Shown: positions 32,647 to 41,789, counted from the stretch's first letter. The stretch: 64,000 nucleotides of DNA from an uncultured Roseburia sp. (GCA_934317215.1 CAKREH010000011.1:35631-99630), one strand, 5' to 3'. Notes: generated by a model from the sequence alone, not told the origin. Made by a program: numbers and translations.

Positions 32647-34839
32647 CTACTTTCCACAACATTTTTTATATTTTTTCCCACTTCCGCACGGGCATGGATC
32701 ATTTCGCCCGATTTTTTTACCTTCCCGCTGATACGGCATATCCACTTCCATTCCCATGCCCATGCCTGTAAATGGATCCCAGTCCTGTGCATAGTCCATA
32801 TAATAACCACTCATTCCTTCTACCTGTTCGCCAATCATATCAAGCATGGCATACACACTCTCGTCTTCCGTTCTGTCTGCAATTTTTTCCAGCATAGAAT
32901 TTGCCTTACTGTATTTTCCAGTCCCCATGTAACACATTGCTGTAAGACAATCTAATTCGTCATTTTCTACTGAAATCTTCTTCCTGATCTTTTCCAGCTC
33001 TTTTGGTCTGTCCGGCTCTCTGTTTTCATAAAATGCCCTGTATATTTCCTCCTGTATTTTTACAGGCATATCTCTTAAGGATGTCTCCTGTGCGATCTCA
33101 TCTCTTGCCCTGTCTGCTGCAAAAACTCCTGTATCAAACGCATTTTTCCCGGTAACTCTCTCATACTCCATTCTGGAATATCCATGAAGCATCGGGAGCC
33201 TGAGTGTCATTATACATTCAAAAACAAGCTGCCATGTATTTAATCTTTCAAACAAAACTTCAGGTTTTTGTACCTGTTTTTTCTGTAATACAATGGTATC
33301 CAAAATGTCGTCTGCACTGTATCCACTGACTGCCTCATTGAAAATAAGTTCTACCAGATCTGCTATCTCCTCCCGCGCCAGCCCCAGTTCCTCATACAAC
33401 TCCTGTGCTAAAAGTTCCCAACATTCCCCACAATCAGCAACATCTTGTGAGTCAGCCAGCAATTCTTTTTGTGTAATTTTTTTATAAGAAAGATCTGCCG
33501 CATATTGTTCCATGTCGGCAATAATCCGCTCAGAATCTACATCAAACAACGCTGCATAATTTTTGCCGGTATCACTTTTTCTCATAGTCTGAAATTTTTT
33601 TCCAAAACTGCCATACCAATACACATAACGAAGAAAATCCTGCTCGGCAATCTTCGTATTCCATATATCTTCAAATATTTTATAGAAATCATTAAGTTCC
33701 AGCAAAGTATAGGCAAACATCATTTTTGTTATTTTTCCAGTAATATCATTAATCTCTTTCTGATATTTTTTCAAATCCAGTGCTGTTACCAAAGCTAATC
33801 TTTCCTTAAAATCAATAGCAGGGAATACATATGCTGCTTCTGTCTTAGGTGGAATCTGCACATGAAGAAATCCTAATACTATCCCCTTCATAATAGTATT
33901 ATAATCTATTGTGTATTTTCTGTTTTCTTCCAGCCGGCTTAATTTCTCAAACTCACTGATATTTTTCTCTGTCAGAATGTAAAGATAATACTCCGGATGC
34001 TCCATAAACTCTTCATTGATGGCATCCGCTAATATCTCTGGATCTTCATCTTCATAATTATAGGGAAGTTGAAGATACTTGCTGTAATCTCTTTTTTGCT
34101 GCTCAGTAAGCCTGTAGATCAGTTCCTTACAGGTCTTACGCGGCGGCATTTTGCAGATATTTCCATTTTCTTCTTCATCACAGAATTCTTTCCATGCAGT
34201 TACTTCTTTTTTTACAGCAGACTGTTTTTTTTCATTATAATCCAGATTTTTCAGGAATTTTTCTGCCTGTTCCCTGAAATACTTATAAAAATCTCTTTTA
34301 CCTTCTTTAAACAACGCAATACTCTTCATCATCTGATCATAATCATCCGGCATATCTGTTTCCTTAAAATGCATTTTTTGAAGAGTATGATTGACTTTCT
34401 CAATATCATAAATTTCAGGCTGGATATCCTCATCCCAGTCACCACAGAAATCTTCCACAAAGTTGTCGCCCTTCACCTTCAAAACTGTGGCATAATCTGC
34501 TGTATACTCAGGCATCTTTTTTTCAAACAGAACCTTATGTCTCCAGTCATCACCGAAATCATAAGTATAACACATCCATTTTTCATGCTCTAATACTGCT
34601 CCGACTGGTGTCTTTTTTTCAATCATAAACATACTTTTCATTGCATCTTTTTTTGTCTGTACAACTTCAAAACTTTTTCCCGGATTTTCAAAAATATGCA
34701 GATGCATATCCTCCCATCCAAAAATAATCTGGATTACCCGATGCAGATCTTCAAAGCACATTTTTTCCGGTACCACAACTCTTCTCCATACCGGTGGATG
34801 AGTGTCCATGATCGTAATTTTTAAGACAATTCCTGCCAT
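32647..34839 (-). CDS. pRiA4b ORF-3-like / SEC-C motif protein
   Basis: A 730-residue protein of two recognisable parts. The N-terminal 190 or so resemble plasmid pRiA4b ORF-3 / TnpR-passenger proteins: LKITIMDTHPPVWRRVVVPEKMCFEDLHRVIQIIFGW, then YTYDFGDDWRHKVLFE. The last 20 residues are a SEC-C zinc motif (CPCGSGKKYKKCC). The roughly 500 residues between are helical, lack motifs I know, and contain several Cys/Leu-rich segments. SEC-C motifs bind zinc and often mediate protein or ribosome contact. The function of the whole is unknown. GGGATAAG precedes ATG; it is monocistronic, ended by a strong hairpin. Confidence 0.82.
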   Translation of the reverse strand: MAGIVLKITIMDTHPPVWRRVVVPEKMCFEDLHRVIQIIFGWEDMHLHIFENPGKSFEVVQTKKDAMKSMFMIEKKTPVGAVLEHEKWMCYTYDFGDDWRHKVLFEKKMPEYTADYATVLKVKGDNFVEDFCGDWDEDIQPEIYDIEKVNHTLQKMHFKETDMPDDYDQMMKSIALFKEGKRDFYKYFREQAEKFLKNLDYNEKKQSAVKKEVTAWKEFCDEEENGNICKMPPRKTCKELIYRLTEQQKRDYSKYLQLPYNYEDEDPEILADAINEEFMEHPEYYLYILTEKNISEFEKLSRLEENRKYTIDYNTIMKGIVLGFLHVQIPPKTEAAYVFPAIDFKERLALVTALDLKKYQKEINDITGKITKMMFAYTLLELNDFYKIFEDIWNTKIAEQDFLRYVYWYGSFGKKFQTMRKSDTGKNYAALFDVDSERIIADMEQYAADLSYKKITQKELLADSQDVADCGECWELLAQELYEELGLAREEIADLVELIFNEAVSGYSADDILDTIVLQKKQVQKPEVLFERLNTWQLVFECIMTLRLPMLHGYSRMEYERVTGKNAFDTGVFAADRARDEIAQETSLRDMPVKIQEEIYRAFYENREPDRPKELEKIRKKISVENDELDCLTAMCYMGTGKYSKANSMLEKIADRTEDESVYAMLDMIGEQVEGMSGYYMDYAQDWDPFTGMGMGMEVDMPYQREGKKIGRNDPCPCGSGKKYKKCCGK

Positions 34840-34964
34840 TTCTTATCCCTTTTCTTTCTTCATTATATTTCTTGATATTGGAGTAAAAGGTAGTTGATAA
34901 TAATCTCCATTCGCTTGCGCTGTCTTTTGCTCATCTCAGGTTTGTGCGTAAGCACAGATCCTGC

Positions 34965-34989
34965 GTGTGAAAAAATTTATTTTTCACAC
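34965..34989. repeat. GTGTGAAAAA / TTTTTCACAC palindrome, copy 3
   Basis: The longest of three similar elements, with 10-base arms. It lies 126 bases upstream of the SEC-C gene and is preceded by CTGCG like copy 2. A small TGTGC-GTAA-GCACA stem is adjacent (34943-34956). Confidence 0.55.
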
Positions 34990-35069
34990 TTTCATCTTTC
35001 GGTCTCAACATCATTCCCGATAAGTATATCATATTTCACCAGTCATTTTCCACATAACCGTAAAAAATC

Positions 35070-35108
35070 AAAAAACCATATGATACATTTTGTATATGTA
35101 TCACATGG
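35070..35108 (-). terminator. intrinsic terminator after the small lipoprotein gene
   Basis: Arms 35076-35088 and 35096-35108 (13 bp, one imperfect pair; core TGATACAT / ATGTATCA), followed on the minus strand by TTTTTTG. Confidence 0.85.
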
Positions 35109-35109
35109 C

Positions 35110-35145
35110 TTTACTTATTACTTTACTTATTACTTTACTTATTGC
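35110..35145 (-). repeat. 12-bp tandem repeat (3 copies) containing the stop codon
   Basis: Plus-strand units TTTACTTATTAC, TTTACTTATTAC, TTTACTTATTGC. The lipoprotein stop codon (35139-35141) is in the last unit, and in-frame TAA is repeated in the other two, so the gene end is followed by several in-frame stops. Confidence 0.85.
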
Positions 35146-35576
35146 TTTTCAACTGAAACAATTGTTCCTGAAAATGCATCCACTTCTGAAAGTTCCCCGG
35201 TATATGTTACTTTTACTTTATCTCCAACAGAAACATTTTCCAATCCCTGTGGTTTTGCATCAAAACTTAATTCATAGGAAGCACCACTATCATCTGTCAC
35301 AATAAACATAAAATCTTTGATCTCGTCCACCGTTCCATTCAGTGTTTTCTCTTCGCCTGTTACCGCTTCCGCTGTATTTTCCGGTACAGATTCAGTCTGT
35401 AACTCTGTTTCAGCGTTACTCTCTGCTCCAGCCTGCTGTTCTTTCTGCATATTATCCTCTGCCTGTACTTCCTGCTGCACTTCATTTCCGGCATCAGCAC
35501 GATTCGTGCTTCCACATGCTGTAAATACGGACATACACATTACCGTTGCTAATACATAAATTGTTTTTTTTCTCAT
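35139..35576 (-). CDS. small secreted lipoprotein with acidic linker
   Basis: A 145-residue lipoprotein. The signal peptide MRKKTIYVLATVMCMSVF ends in the lipobox FTAC (Cys about 21), followed by a Glu/Gln/Ala-rich linker of about 55 residues. A roughly 65-residue beta-rich domain follows: EEKTLNGTVDEIKDFMFIVTDDSGASYELSFD, then VSVGDKVKVTYTGEL, which resembles a small OB-fold of the kind seen in lipoproteins from Lachnospiraceae. Function unknown. Start after AGGAGGATATTC. Monocistronic, with a clear terminator. Confidence 0.75.
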   Translation of the reverse strand: MRKKTIYVLATVMCMSVFTACGSTNRADAGNEVQQEVQAEDNMQKEQQAGAESNAETELQTESVPENTAEAVTGEEKTLNGTVDEIKDFMFIVTDDSGASYELSFDAKPQGLENVSVGDKVKVTYTGELSEVDAFSGTIVSVEKQ

Positions 35577-35803
35577 TCTGAATATCCTCCTGCGTGTTTT
35601 TGTTACTTATCATTTGTAAGTTTCATTTATTTAGATAAAATAACATTGAAAAAAGTTTCACAAAAAAAATTTTTTTTCCGTTTCCCCATTTTGCAGATTC
35701 ATCCCAGTCCGTTCCGCTAAAATGAGAAGCATTCCTATGAAATGACGAATACTGGCCTCTCCTGCCCGGAAAACAATAATTTGCTCCGCAGATGCATAAT
35801 TTT

Positions 35804-36532
35804 TCACTCCATCAGAAGTTCCTCCACCGTCACAAACGTATACCCCTCTTTTTCCAGTTCATCAATGATCGCAAATGCCGCTTTCACCGAAGATTCCGAC
35901 GCATCGTGAAGCAGAATGATATCATTTTCCCCGACCTTGTCGATCACTCTTTTAGCGATCACCCCGGAATTGTCCGTCGCCCAGTCTTTCGGATCAACGT
36001 CCCACAGTACCTCGATCATTTTTGTCTCATAATCCAGATTGCATTTCCAGCAGCCGTACGGTGGTCTTATGTACTCCGGGTATTTCCCGGTGATATCATA
36101 GATAGCCGCGTTTGTCTTATCCACCTGCTCGATCGCCGCCGCATCGGAAAGGTTGCTTAAGTTGACATGCTCGTAAGAGTGTGTGCCGATCAGATGCCCG
36201 CCGTCAGCAATGTCTTTCACGATCTCCGGGTATTTTTCAACCTCTTTTCCCAGCAAAAAGAACGTGGCATTTACACCACGTTCTTTTAACCCCGAAAGAA
36301 GGTCTTCTGTATAATCCGGATTTGGTCCATCATCAAAAGTAATCGCCACCTTTTTTTCTGCGATATCTTCCAGTGCCGCAAAAGAAACGGTTTCTGCCGC
36401 CTTTCCATGATTTCCGCCCCACTGACAGACTGCCGTCGCAAAAATAACTGCGGCGATCAGAACATCTTTCGGATAACTATATATTTTTTTATTATGATCC
36501 TCTCTCATAAATAAAAGCAATTTTTCTATCAC
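35804..36532 (-). CDS. polysaccharide deacetylase (NodB homology, PdaA/B-like)
   Basis: A 242-residue carbohydrate esterase family 4 protein with an N-terminal membrane anchor or signal (about 24-40). All NodB motifs are present: AITFDDGPNPDYT (motif 1), GTHSYEHVNLSNL (motif 2, metal His pair), RPPYGCW (motif 3), VLWDVDPKDW (motif 4) and IILLHDA (motif 5). It deacetylates N-acetylated sugars of peptidoglycan, probably on the cell surface or in spore cortex. It starts at GTG, preceded by GGGG; an internal ATG eight codons later lacks a binding site. Unlike the protein at 27586, this one is exported. Confidence 0.9.
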   Translation of the reverse strand: MIEKLLLFMREDHNKKIYSYPKDVLIAAVIFATAVCQWGGNHGKAAETVSFAALEDIAEKKVAITFDDGPNPDYTEDLLSGLKERGVNATFFLLGKEVEKYPEIVKDIADGGHLIGTHSYEHVNLSNLSDAAAIEQVDKTNAAIYDITGKYPEYIRPPYGCWKCNLDYETKMIEVLWDVDPKDWATDNSGVIAKRVIDKVGENDIILLHDASESSVKAAFAIIDELEKEGYTFVTVEELLME

Positions 36533-36620
36533 AACGCCCCTGAACCGTTTGCTTTTCTCTTATTTGTAATATATGACTGGTGTTGTGGCTTTTATACTTT
36601 TATTTAAGATTCGCTTCCAC

Positions 36621-37826
36621 TCAACTGTACATAATTTTCTCGCTGTCAAAAATCTTTGCTAACCCGGCCGTCATAACCAGTGCATACAAAAGGTTTGCCA
36701 CAATTGTCACCACAAAATTAACCGGAACAAGATCAAAGGAAAAAATTCCGTTCATGCACTGTACACTGTTATAAAACGGGATCAGATACCAGTAAACCTC
36801 CTTCGGCGCACCATCCCCGAACATCGTCGACACACCGATCAGCATGACGACGATCATCAGAGGCGAAACCATCGTTCCTGCCTCTTTGACGCTCTTTGCC
36901 AGGCCGGACATCAGGGAGATTGCACCGATAATTACCAGAACCGTACTTAAAATGACAAATAACAACAGTACATAATCCGTTCCACTGTAAACTGCAGCGC
37001 TCATCGCCCCCGTCATACTGTCATCCTCAAGTGCCGCACCGCCCATCAGATTCGGAAGTGCGAGCATCGTTCCGATAAAGCTGGAAACTCCGCCCAAAAG
37101 TCCGATGACACTCAGGCTTAAAACTTTTCCGACGGCAAGCTCGCTGCGCTTCATCGGTGTGACAAGCAGCGTTGCGATCGTTCCGCGCTCCTTTTCCCCG
37201 ACAATAGATTCCGGGGCAACCGCCATACAGCCACTGAATAAAAATGACATCAAAAGCATCGGTAAAAGCATGGAAAAAAGCTGCGCAGAAGTATCTTTTT
37301 CCGTTGCAACATCATATTTCACATCTTCTTCGGCATTGATATCAAACTTATTTGCCAGAGAAGATTCATAATCATCAAAAACCTGGTACATCTGATTGTA
37401 GATCGTCGACGATTCCGTCGAAACTGAATTATAGTACATGTTGATATCCGGTGCTGCCTGCATGGTATCTAACGGATCATATGCAGCGACAGCCGCATCA
37501 AAATCCGACGGGAACACCATCAGAAGATCTGCTTCCTCCGCCTCGATCTTTTCTAAAACATCAGATTCTTTTTCTACTGTAATTTCCGTCACTTCCAGAT
37601 CAGACTCTGTCTTTAAATAAGAAAACGACTCCGGCAGATCCACCGTATAGATCTGATATACATAATCCTCCGAAGCGGCAAACTGCTTCATAATTCCCTG
37701 CCCCAGAAGCGTATACAAAATATAGATCATAAGCCCCGGCATTAAAATTGTGGTAAATACCAGTCTCTTATCTCCGAAAAAGCGGGCAAACTCTTTTTTC
37801 ATGATTGCGATCATTTTTTTACTCAT
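36621..37826 (-). CDS. ABC-2 type transporter permease (NatB-like)
   Basis: A 401-residue ABC-2 permease with an N-terminal membrane helix (about 22-45), a large extracytoplasmic loop (about 46-175) and five to six C-terminal membrane segments. The phrase CMAVAPESIVGEKERGTIATLLVTPMKRSELAVGK is characteristic of NatB/YhaP-type exporters. It overlaps the ATPase gene by four bases, so they form a two-component exporter, perhaps for sodium or a peptide/antibiotic; substrate unknown. Confidence 0.88.
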   Translation of the reverse strand: MSKKMIAIMKKEFARFFGDKRLVFTTILMPGLMIYILYTLLGQGIMKQFAASEDYVYQIYTVDLPESFSYLKTESDLEVTEITVEKESDVLEKIEAEEADLLMVFPSDFDAAVAAYDPLDTMQAAPDINMYYNSVSTESSTIYNQMYQVFDDYESSLANKFDINAEEDVKYDVATEKDTSAQLFSMLLPMLLMSFLFSGCMAVAPESIVGEKERGTIATLLVTPMKRSELAVGKVLSLSVIGLLGGVSSFIGTMLALPNLMGGAALEDDSMTGAMSAAVYSGTDYVLLLFVILSTVLVIIGAISLMSGLAKSVKEAGTMVSPLMIVVMLIGVSTMFGDGAPKEVYWYLIPFYNSVQCMNGIFSFDLVPVNFVVTIVANLLYALVMTAGLAKIFDSEKIMYS

Positions 37827-38599
37827 GCTATTTCACCTGCCGTTTCCCGATAGATTTCAAAAAACTTATCCTCAAGCGGCATTTCCGCTGTCACATGGGA
37901 AAGCGTGTCACACAAAACCATTTTTCCGTTGATGATAATGCCGACACGGTCGCAGATCTTTTCGATCAGTGAAAAAATATGTGTTGATACAATGATCGTT
38001 TTTCCTTCTGCTTTCAATTCCTGCAGAAAATCGGTCACAACCTTCGCCGTGATAACATCAAGTCCGTTTGTCGGCTCATCAAAAATAATGATCTGCGGAT
38101 CATGCACCAGTGAAATGATCAGGGATACTTTCTGTTTCATACCGGTGGAGAGATTTGCAACCTTCACTTCCGCAAACTCATCCACACCAAATTTCTGAAA
38201 CAGGATACGTTTTCTCTCATCCCGCTCTGCCGGATCGACACCATATAATTCTGAGAAAAAATCAAACAGATAGTTCGGCGTAAAAAATTCTTCCAGTTTT
38301 AATTCGCTCGTCAGAAATCCGATTTTTTTCCGCACACCGTTTGGATCTGTCACAATGCTGCTGCCATCGATCCGTGCATCGCCTTTATCCGGTTTGATCA
38401 GTGTCGCTAACATGCGAAGCGTCGTTGTTTTTCCCGCTCCGTTCGGTCCTAACAGACCAAAAACTTCTCCCCTGTAGGTACAAAAAGAAATGTCATCCAC
38501 TGCAACCTTCACTTTTTCCGTTGTCTTTTCTAATTTCTGCTGTTTTTTTGACAAGTGAAATGTCTTGGATAATCCACTGACTGTCAATAACTCTTCCAT
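37823..38599 (-). CDS. ABC transporter ATP-binding protein (NatA-like)
   Basis: A 258-residue ATPase partner of the ABC-2 permease. Walker A GPNGAGKTTTLRML, signature LSTGMKQKVSL, Walker B IIIFDEPTNGLD and the switch His (IIVSTHIFS) are all present. ATG at 38599 follows GGAGAGG; an in-frame ATG four codons earlier lacks a binding site. First gene of a two-gene operon with the permease. Confidence 0.93.
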   Translation of the reverse strand: MEELLTVSGLSKTFHLSKKQQKLEKTTEKVKVAVDDISFCTYRGEVFGLLGPNGAGKTTTLRMLATLIKPDKGDARIDGSSIVTDPNGVRKKIGFLTSELKLEEFFTPNYLFDFFSELYGVDPAERDERKRILFQKFGVDEFAEVKVANLSTGMKQKVSLIISLVHDPQIIIFDEPTNGLDVITAKVVTDFLQELKAEGKTIIVSTHIFSLIEKICDRVGIIINGKMVLCDTLSHVTAEMPLEDKFFEIYRETAGEIA

Positions 38600-38664
38600 A
38601 ACCCTCTCCATTAAAAATTACTATATCATGATCGTGATATACACTCGCTTCACACGGCAGTCTA

Positions 38665-39219
38665 TTATATCGTTCCGTCATCCATGCTATCTTCAATATC
38701 ATCATAGATATCATCGTAAATATGATCGTAGATGTCATTATAGCTGCTATAAGATCCAAGTCCTGTAAAAAAAATCAGGATATACAGAATAATCGATGCT
38801 GCAAAACCGATTCCACCTGTGATCAAACCAACGACCGCCATTCCTTTTTTGTTTCCTTTTACCAGCTGTAAAATACCGAAAATGACTGCAAGGATACCGG
38901 TGATCCAGCTGATACAGGTGCAGAACAGCAAAACGGTGATGATTCCAAGGATCATTGACGCAATACCAAAGCCTTCACTCTCTGACTTGTTATTTCCATT
39001 TGGCTGTCCATAGTTATAATCTGCACTGTTGTTTGACTGTCCATAGTTATAACCTGCACTGTCATTTGACTGTCCGTAATTATAATTTGTATTTCCGTTT
39101 CCATATGACGTATTTGTATAATACGAATTGTCCACCGTATTTTTCTCCAGATTTACAGGATTCCCCTGATTTATATTCTGGTCATTAGTTCCATAATTCC
39201 AGTTATTTTCTTCACTCAT
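38665..39219 (-). CDS. DUF4190-like membrane protein with N-terminal YNYGQ repeats
   Basis: A 184-residue protein. The N-terminal about 80 residues are Asn/Gly/Tyr/Ser-rich and include three consecutive copies of an 11-residue unit beginning YNYGQ. Residues about 85-155 carry paired membrane segments with the DUF4190 look: GIASMILGIITVLLFCTCISWITGILAVIFGILQLVKGNKKGMAVVGLITGGIG. A short acidic Asp/Tyr-rich tail (YNDIYDHIYDDIYDDIEDS) follows. The role is unknown. Start after AAGAGG. It lies 16 bases upstream in line from the glycosyltransferase gene's stop; coupling with it is possible. Confidence 0.75.
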   Translation of the reverse strand: MSEENNWNYGTNDQNINQGNPVNLEKNTVDNSYYTNTSYGNGNTNYNYGQSNDSAGYNYGQSNNSADYNYGQPNGNNKSESEGFGIASMILGIITVLLFCTCISWITGILAVIFGILQLVKGNKKGMAVVGLITGGIGFAASIILYILIFFTGLGSYSSYNDIYDHIYDDIYDDIEDSMDDGTI

Positions 39220-39235
39220 ATTCTTTTGTTACCTC

Positions 39236-40249
39236 TTAATTAAATCCGACCACTTTCTGTGACAGGCGATATGCCGCAACCGAAATCTTTCTGCCTCCCT
39301 TGCCCGGCAGATTCATTGCATTTCCCATAATTCCGGCGCGCAGATGATGGAATAAACGGATGTCGTGATCCTTAATATATTTCCACAGTTCACGTTTTTT
39401 CAGAAGATTTTCCTCAGTGCCGGAGCGGATCAGCATAATCGTGGAAATGACCGTGATGATTTCCAGATAATTAAACATGTAATGACGCAGTTTTCGGTTT
39501 GGAATCTTCCAGAGATCGAATTCATCTACCATAATCTTATTTACCTTGATCTGCTGGTCGATACGGCTGATCATCACTTTCTCATTGACCGACTGATCTT
39601 CCCTGCCAATAAAGTAACGGTAAAAATCTACATCCATATAATACAGTGTTTTTACACTTGGTAATGGTTTGTACACATAAATATTATCCACATAAAATGT
39701 ATGTTTCGGCAGTTCTAATCCACATTCACGCAGCAGTTTTGTACGATAAATCACAGAATGCATCAGAATGTACTGCCCCTTTCTGAAACGTGACACATCA
39801 TTCCAGGTGAAAATCTGATTTTTTGGCAGGTTCGTGTAGTGCATCACTTTTTTATGACGCACACCCTCTTTTTCATATACATAATTGGCAATAAACATAT
39901 CCAGGGTCTGATTGCCGCCGGTCAGCTCACGAAGTTTATCTAAAATCTTCTTATAAGCCTCCTCATCTACCCAGTCATCGCTGTCTACCACTTTAAAATA
40001 AAGTCCTGTTGCATTGCGGATTCCAGCATTGACAGCCTCTCCGTGTCCTCCATTTACCTGATGGATTGCACGGATGATTCCCGGATATTTCTTCTCATAG
40101 GCATCTGCTATGTCACCGGTGCTGTCTTTTGACCCATCATCAATGATCAGGATCTCAACATCATCGCCGCCCGGCAGCAGGGATTTGATACAATTTTCCA
40201 TGTAATCCTGTGAATTGTAACACGGGATCGCAAATGTCAGTAATTTCAT
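39236..40249 (-). CDS. family 2 glycosyltransferase
   Basis: A 337-residue GT-A fold transferase. The N-terminal FAIPCYNSQDYMENCIKSL, EILIIDDGSKDSTGDIAD, and FKVVDSDDWVDEEAY (metal-binding DxD) are typical of GT2. It follows the UDP-galactopyranose mutase gene by 15 bases, so it may use UDP-galactofuranose or act in the same cell-surface glycan. Start after GGAGGATGC. Acceptor unknown. Confidence 0.9.
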   Translation of the reverse strand: MKLLTFAIPCYNSQDYMENCIKSLLPGGDDVEILIIDDGSKDSTGDIADAYEKKYPGIIRAIHQVNGGHGEAVNAGIRNATGLYFKVVDSDDWVDEEAYKKILDKLRELTGGNQTLDMFIANYVYEKEGVRHKKVMHYTNLPKNQIFTWNDVSRFRKGQYILMHSVIYRTKLLRECGLELPKHTFYVDNIYVYKPLPSVKTLYYMDVDFYRYFIGREDQSVNEKVMISRIDQQIKVNKIMVDEFDLWKIPNRKLRHYMFNYLEIITVISTIMLIRSGTEENLLKKRELWKYIKDHDIRLFHHLRAGIMGNAMNLPGKGGRKISVAAYRLSQKVVGFN

Positions 40250-40264
40250 ATATGCATCCTCCGA

Positions 40265-41428
40265 TTATCTTTTTGTATTTTCTGCCATGATCGCATCAGC
40301 AAGTTCCATCGCTTTTTTCGTCATCGCATCGATATTATAGTATTTATATTCTGCCAGTCGTCCGAGCAGATAAAAATGCGGCAGCCCACCTGCAAGCGCA
40401 TGATATTTTTCATAGAGTTCCTGGTTCTTTGGCTCTAAGATCGCATAGTAAGGAATTTCTCCCTCCGCTCCTGTGTAGGCAAACGGATACTCTTTCACGA
40501 TTGTGGTTCCGTCCGTGTTCTTTTGTCCGGTCAGATACTTAAATTCTGTGATTCTTGTAAAATCCTCACTGACCGTGTAATTGACCACGCTGTGTCCCTG
40601 ATAAGATTCTTTCTCATAATGTTCAAAGTCAAATCTCAGGGAACGATATGGAAGCCTTCCGAACTGACAGTCAAACAACTCATCCAGTGCGCCCGTATAG
40701 ATAACCTCTCCGTCAAACGGTTTTCCATCAAAATAAATCTGATTTTCTTCAAAACGCAGTCTCTCTTTACAGTCAACACCTGTCTCAACCGTGATGTTCT
40801 CATGGTCTAACATGCGCTCAAACATCGGTGTAAAACCTTCCTTCGGCACTCCCTGATATTTGTCCTGAAAATAGCGGTTGTCGTAAGAAACCAGCACCGG
40901 CACACGACCTGTCACTTCCGGGCTGATGTCCTCCGGTTTTTGTCCCCACTGCTTCATGGTATATTTTAAAAATACATTTTCGTACACAAACTGTGCGATC
41001 TCACGGATGTCAGGATCCTCATTTTCCCGCAGTTTCATGATCGGCACGCGGCTTCCCTCTCCGTATGCAGCAATCAGTTTCTGCTCTAATGCATCTGCTT
41101 TTTCCTTTTCATATACCATATGAAGCGTATTCAAATTAAACGGAACCGGGATCAGACGATCCCCGACCTTTGCCGCCACCTCATGTCCAAATGCATACCA
41201 GTCCGTAAATCTTGAGAGATACTGATATACTTCCTCTATTCCGGTATGAAAAATATGTGGTCCATAATTATGTATTAATATTCCATGTTCATCCGGCTCA
41301 TCATAGCAGTTGCCTCCGATATGACTGCGTCTCTCTAAAACCAGTACCTTCTTTCCTGCTTCCTCTGCAAGCTTCCTCGCACTGACAGCACCCGCAATTC
41401 CTGCGCCGATCACGATACAATCGTACAT
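40265..41428 (-). CDS. glf: UDP-galactopyranose mutase
   Basis: Converts UDP-galactopyranose to UDP-galactofuranose with reduced FAD. The 387 residues start YDCIVIGAGIAGAVSARKLAEE (FAD Rossmann), with RRSHIGGNCYDE, YGPHIFHT, EVTGRVPVLVSYDNRYFQDKYQGVPKEGFT, and FLLGRLAEYKYYNIDAM near the end, all family hallmarks. ATG at 41428 follows AAGGAGG; the in-frame extension is unsupported. It forms a pair with the adjacent GT2, implying a galactofuranose-containing glycan. A TATAAT promoter lies 45-70 bases upstream. Confidence 0.96.
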   Translation of the reverse strand: MYDCIVIGAGIAGAVSARKLAEEAGKKVLVLERRSHIGGNCYDEPDEHGILIHNYGPHIFHTGIEEVYQYLSRFTDWYAFGHEVAAKVGDRLIPVPFNLNTLHMVYEKEKADALEQKLIAAYGEGSRVPIMKLRENEDPDIREIAQFVYENVFLKYTMKQWGQKPEDISPEVTGRVPVLVSYDNRYFQDKYQGVPKEGFTPMFERMLDHENITVETGVDCKERLRFEENQIYFDGKPFDGEVIYTGALDELFDCQFGRLPYRSLRFDFEHYEKESYQGHSVVNYTVSEDFTRITEFKYLTGQKNTDGTTIVKEYPFAYTGAEGEIPYYAILEPKNQELYEKYHALAGGLPHFYLLGRLAEYKYYNIDAMTKKAMELADAIMAENTKR

Positions 41429-41471
41429 GTAATCCTCCTTGTTTTGCACTTTGTTTTACCATAGCCATTCT

Positions 41472-41500
41472 ATTATACACATTTTCCTACCGCAAACCAA
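41472..41500 (-). promoter_or_regulatory. sigma-A-type promoter for glf
   Basis: On the minus strand TTGGTT (41495-41500) and TATAAT (41472-41477) with 17-base spacing, about 45 bases before the glf ATG. Confidence 0.55.
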
Positions 41501-41666
41501 TCAAATTTTTCTTTAGATATTCTTAATTTCTGCCAAAGTATGCAGTTGTTCATATTTTATTTACATAATTCTCACAAACAGGGCATACGGCGGTCACAAT
41601 TCCCCGATATACTAAATTCAAAGTTAAGGCAACAAGTTAAAATTTTTCATAGAACTTTTTTTCATA

Positions 41667-41789
41667 CCTGATGTAAGTCAGGCAGCCTTGCTTATCCGAT
41701 AAGCAAGGTTCCTCCCAGCAAATAGTGAATTACTTCACTTTTCATACACACTCTTTTTCATAATGAATAGCCGGTGCTGTTGCACCGGC
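41667..41789. other. run of four hairpins downstream of mutY (gap 41429-41813)
   Basis: Within 123 bases lie CCTGA-N6-TCAGG (41667), CCTTGCTTAT-CCG-ATAAGCAAGG (41686-41708), GTGAA-TTAC-TTCAC (41725-41738) and GCCGGTGC-TGTT-GCACCGGC (41770-41789). The last is followed on the plus strand by TCCCTCTTTTT and is probably a terminator; on the minus side it ends the mutY mRNA without a T-run. No open frame is credible. The remaining 41500-41660 part is AT-rich and shows nothing else. Confidence 0.5.

Noticed and set aside
15218..34989. Crp/Fnr sites at the TGTGAAAA palindromes
   Set aside because: The half-site spacing is 12-15 bases instead of 6.
35110..35145. CRISPR-like repeats
   Set aside because: Units are 12 bp and directly adjacent, without spacers; simple tandem repeat. 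The 21-bp array at 52640 was rejected for the same reason.
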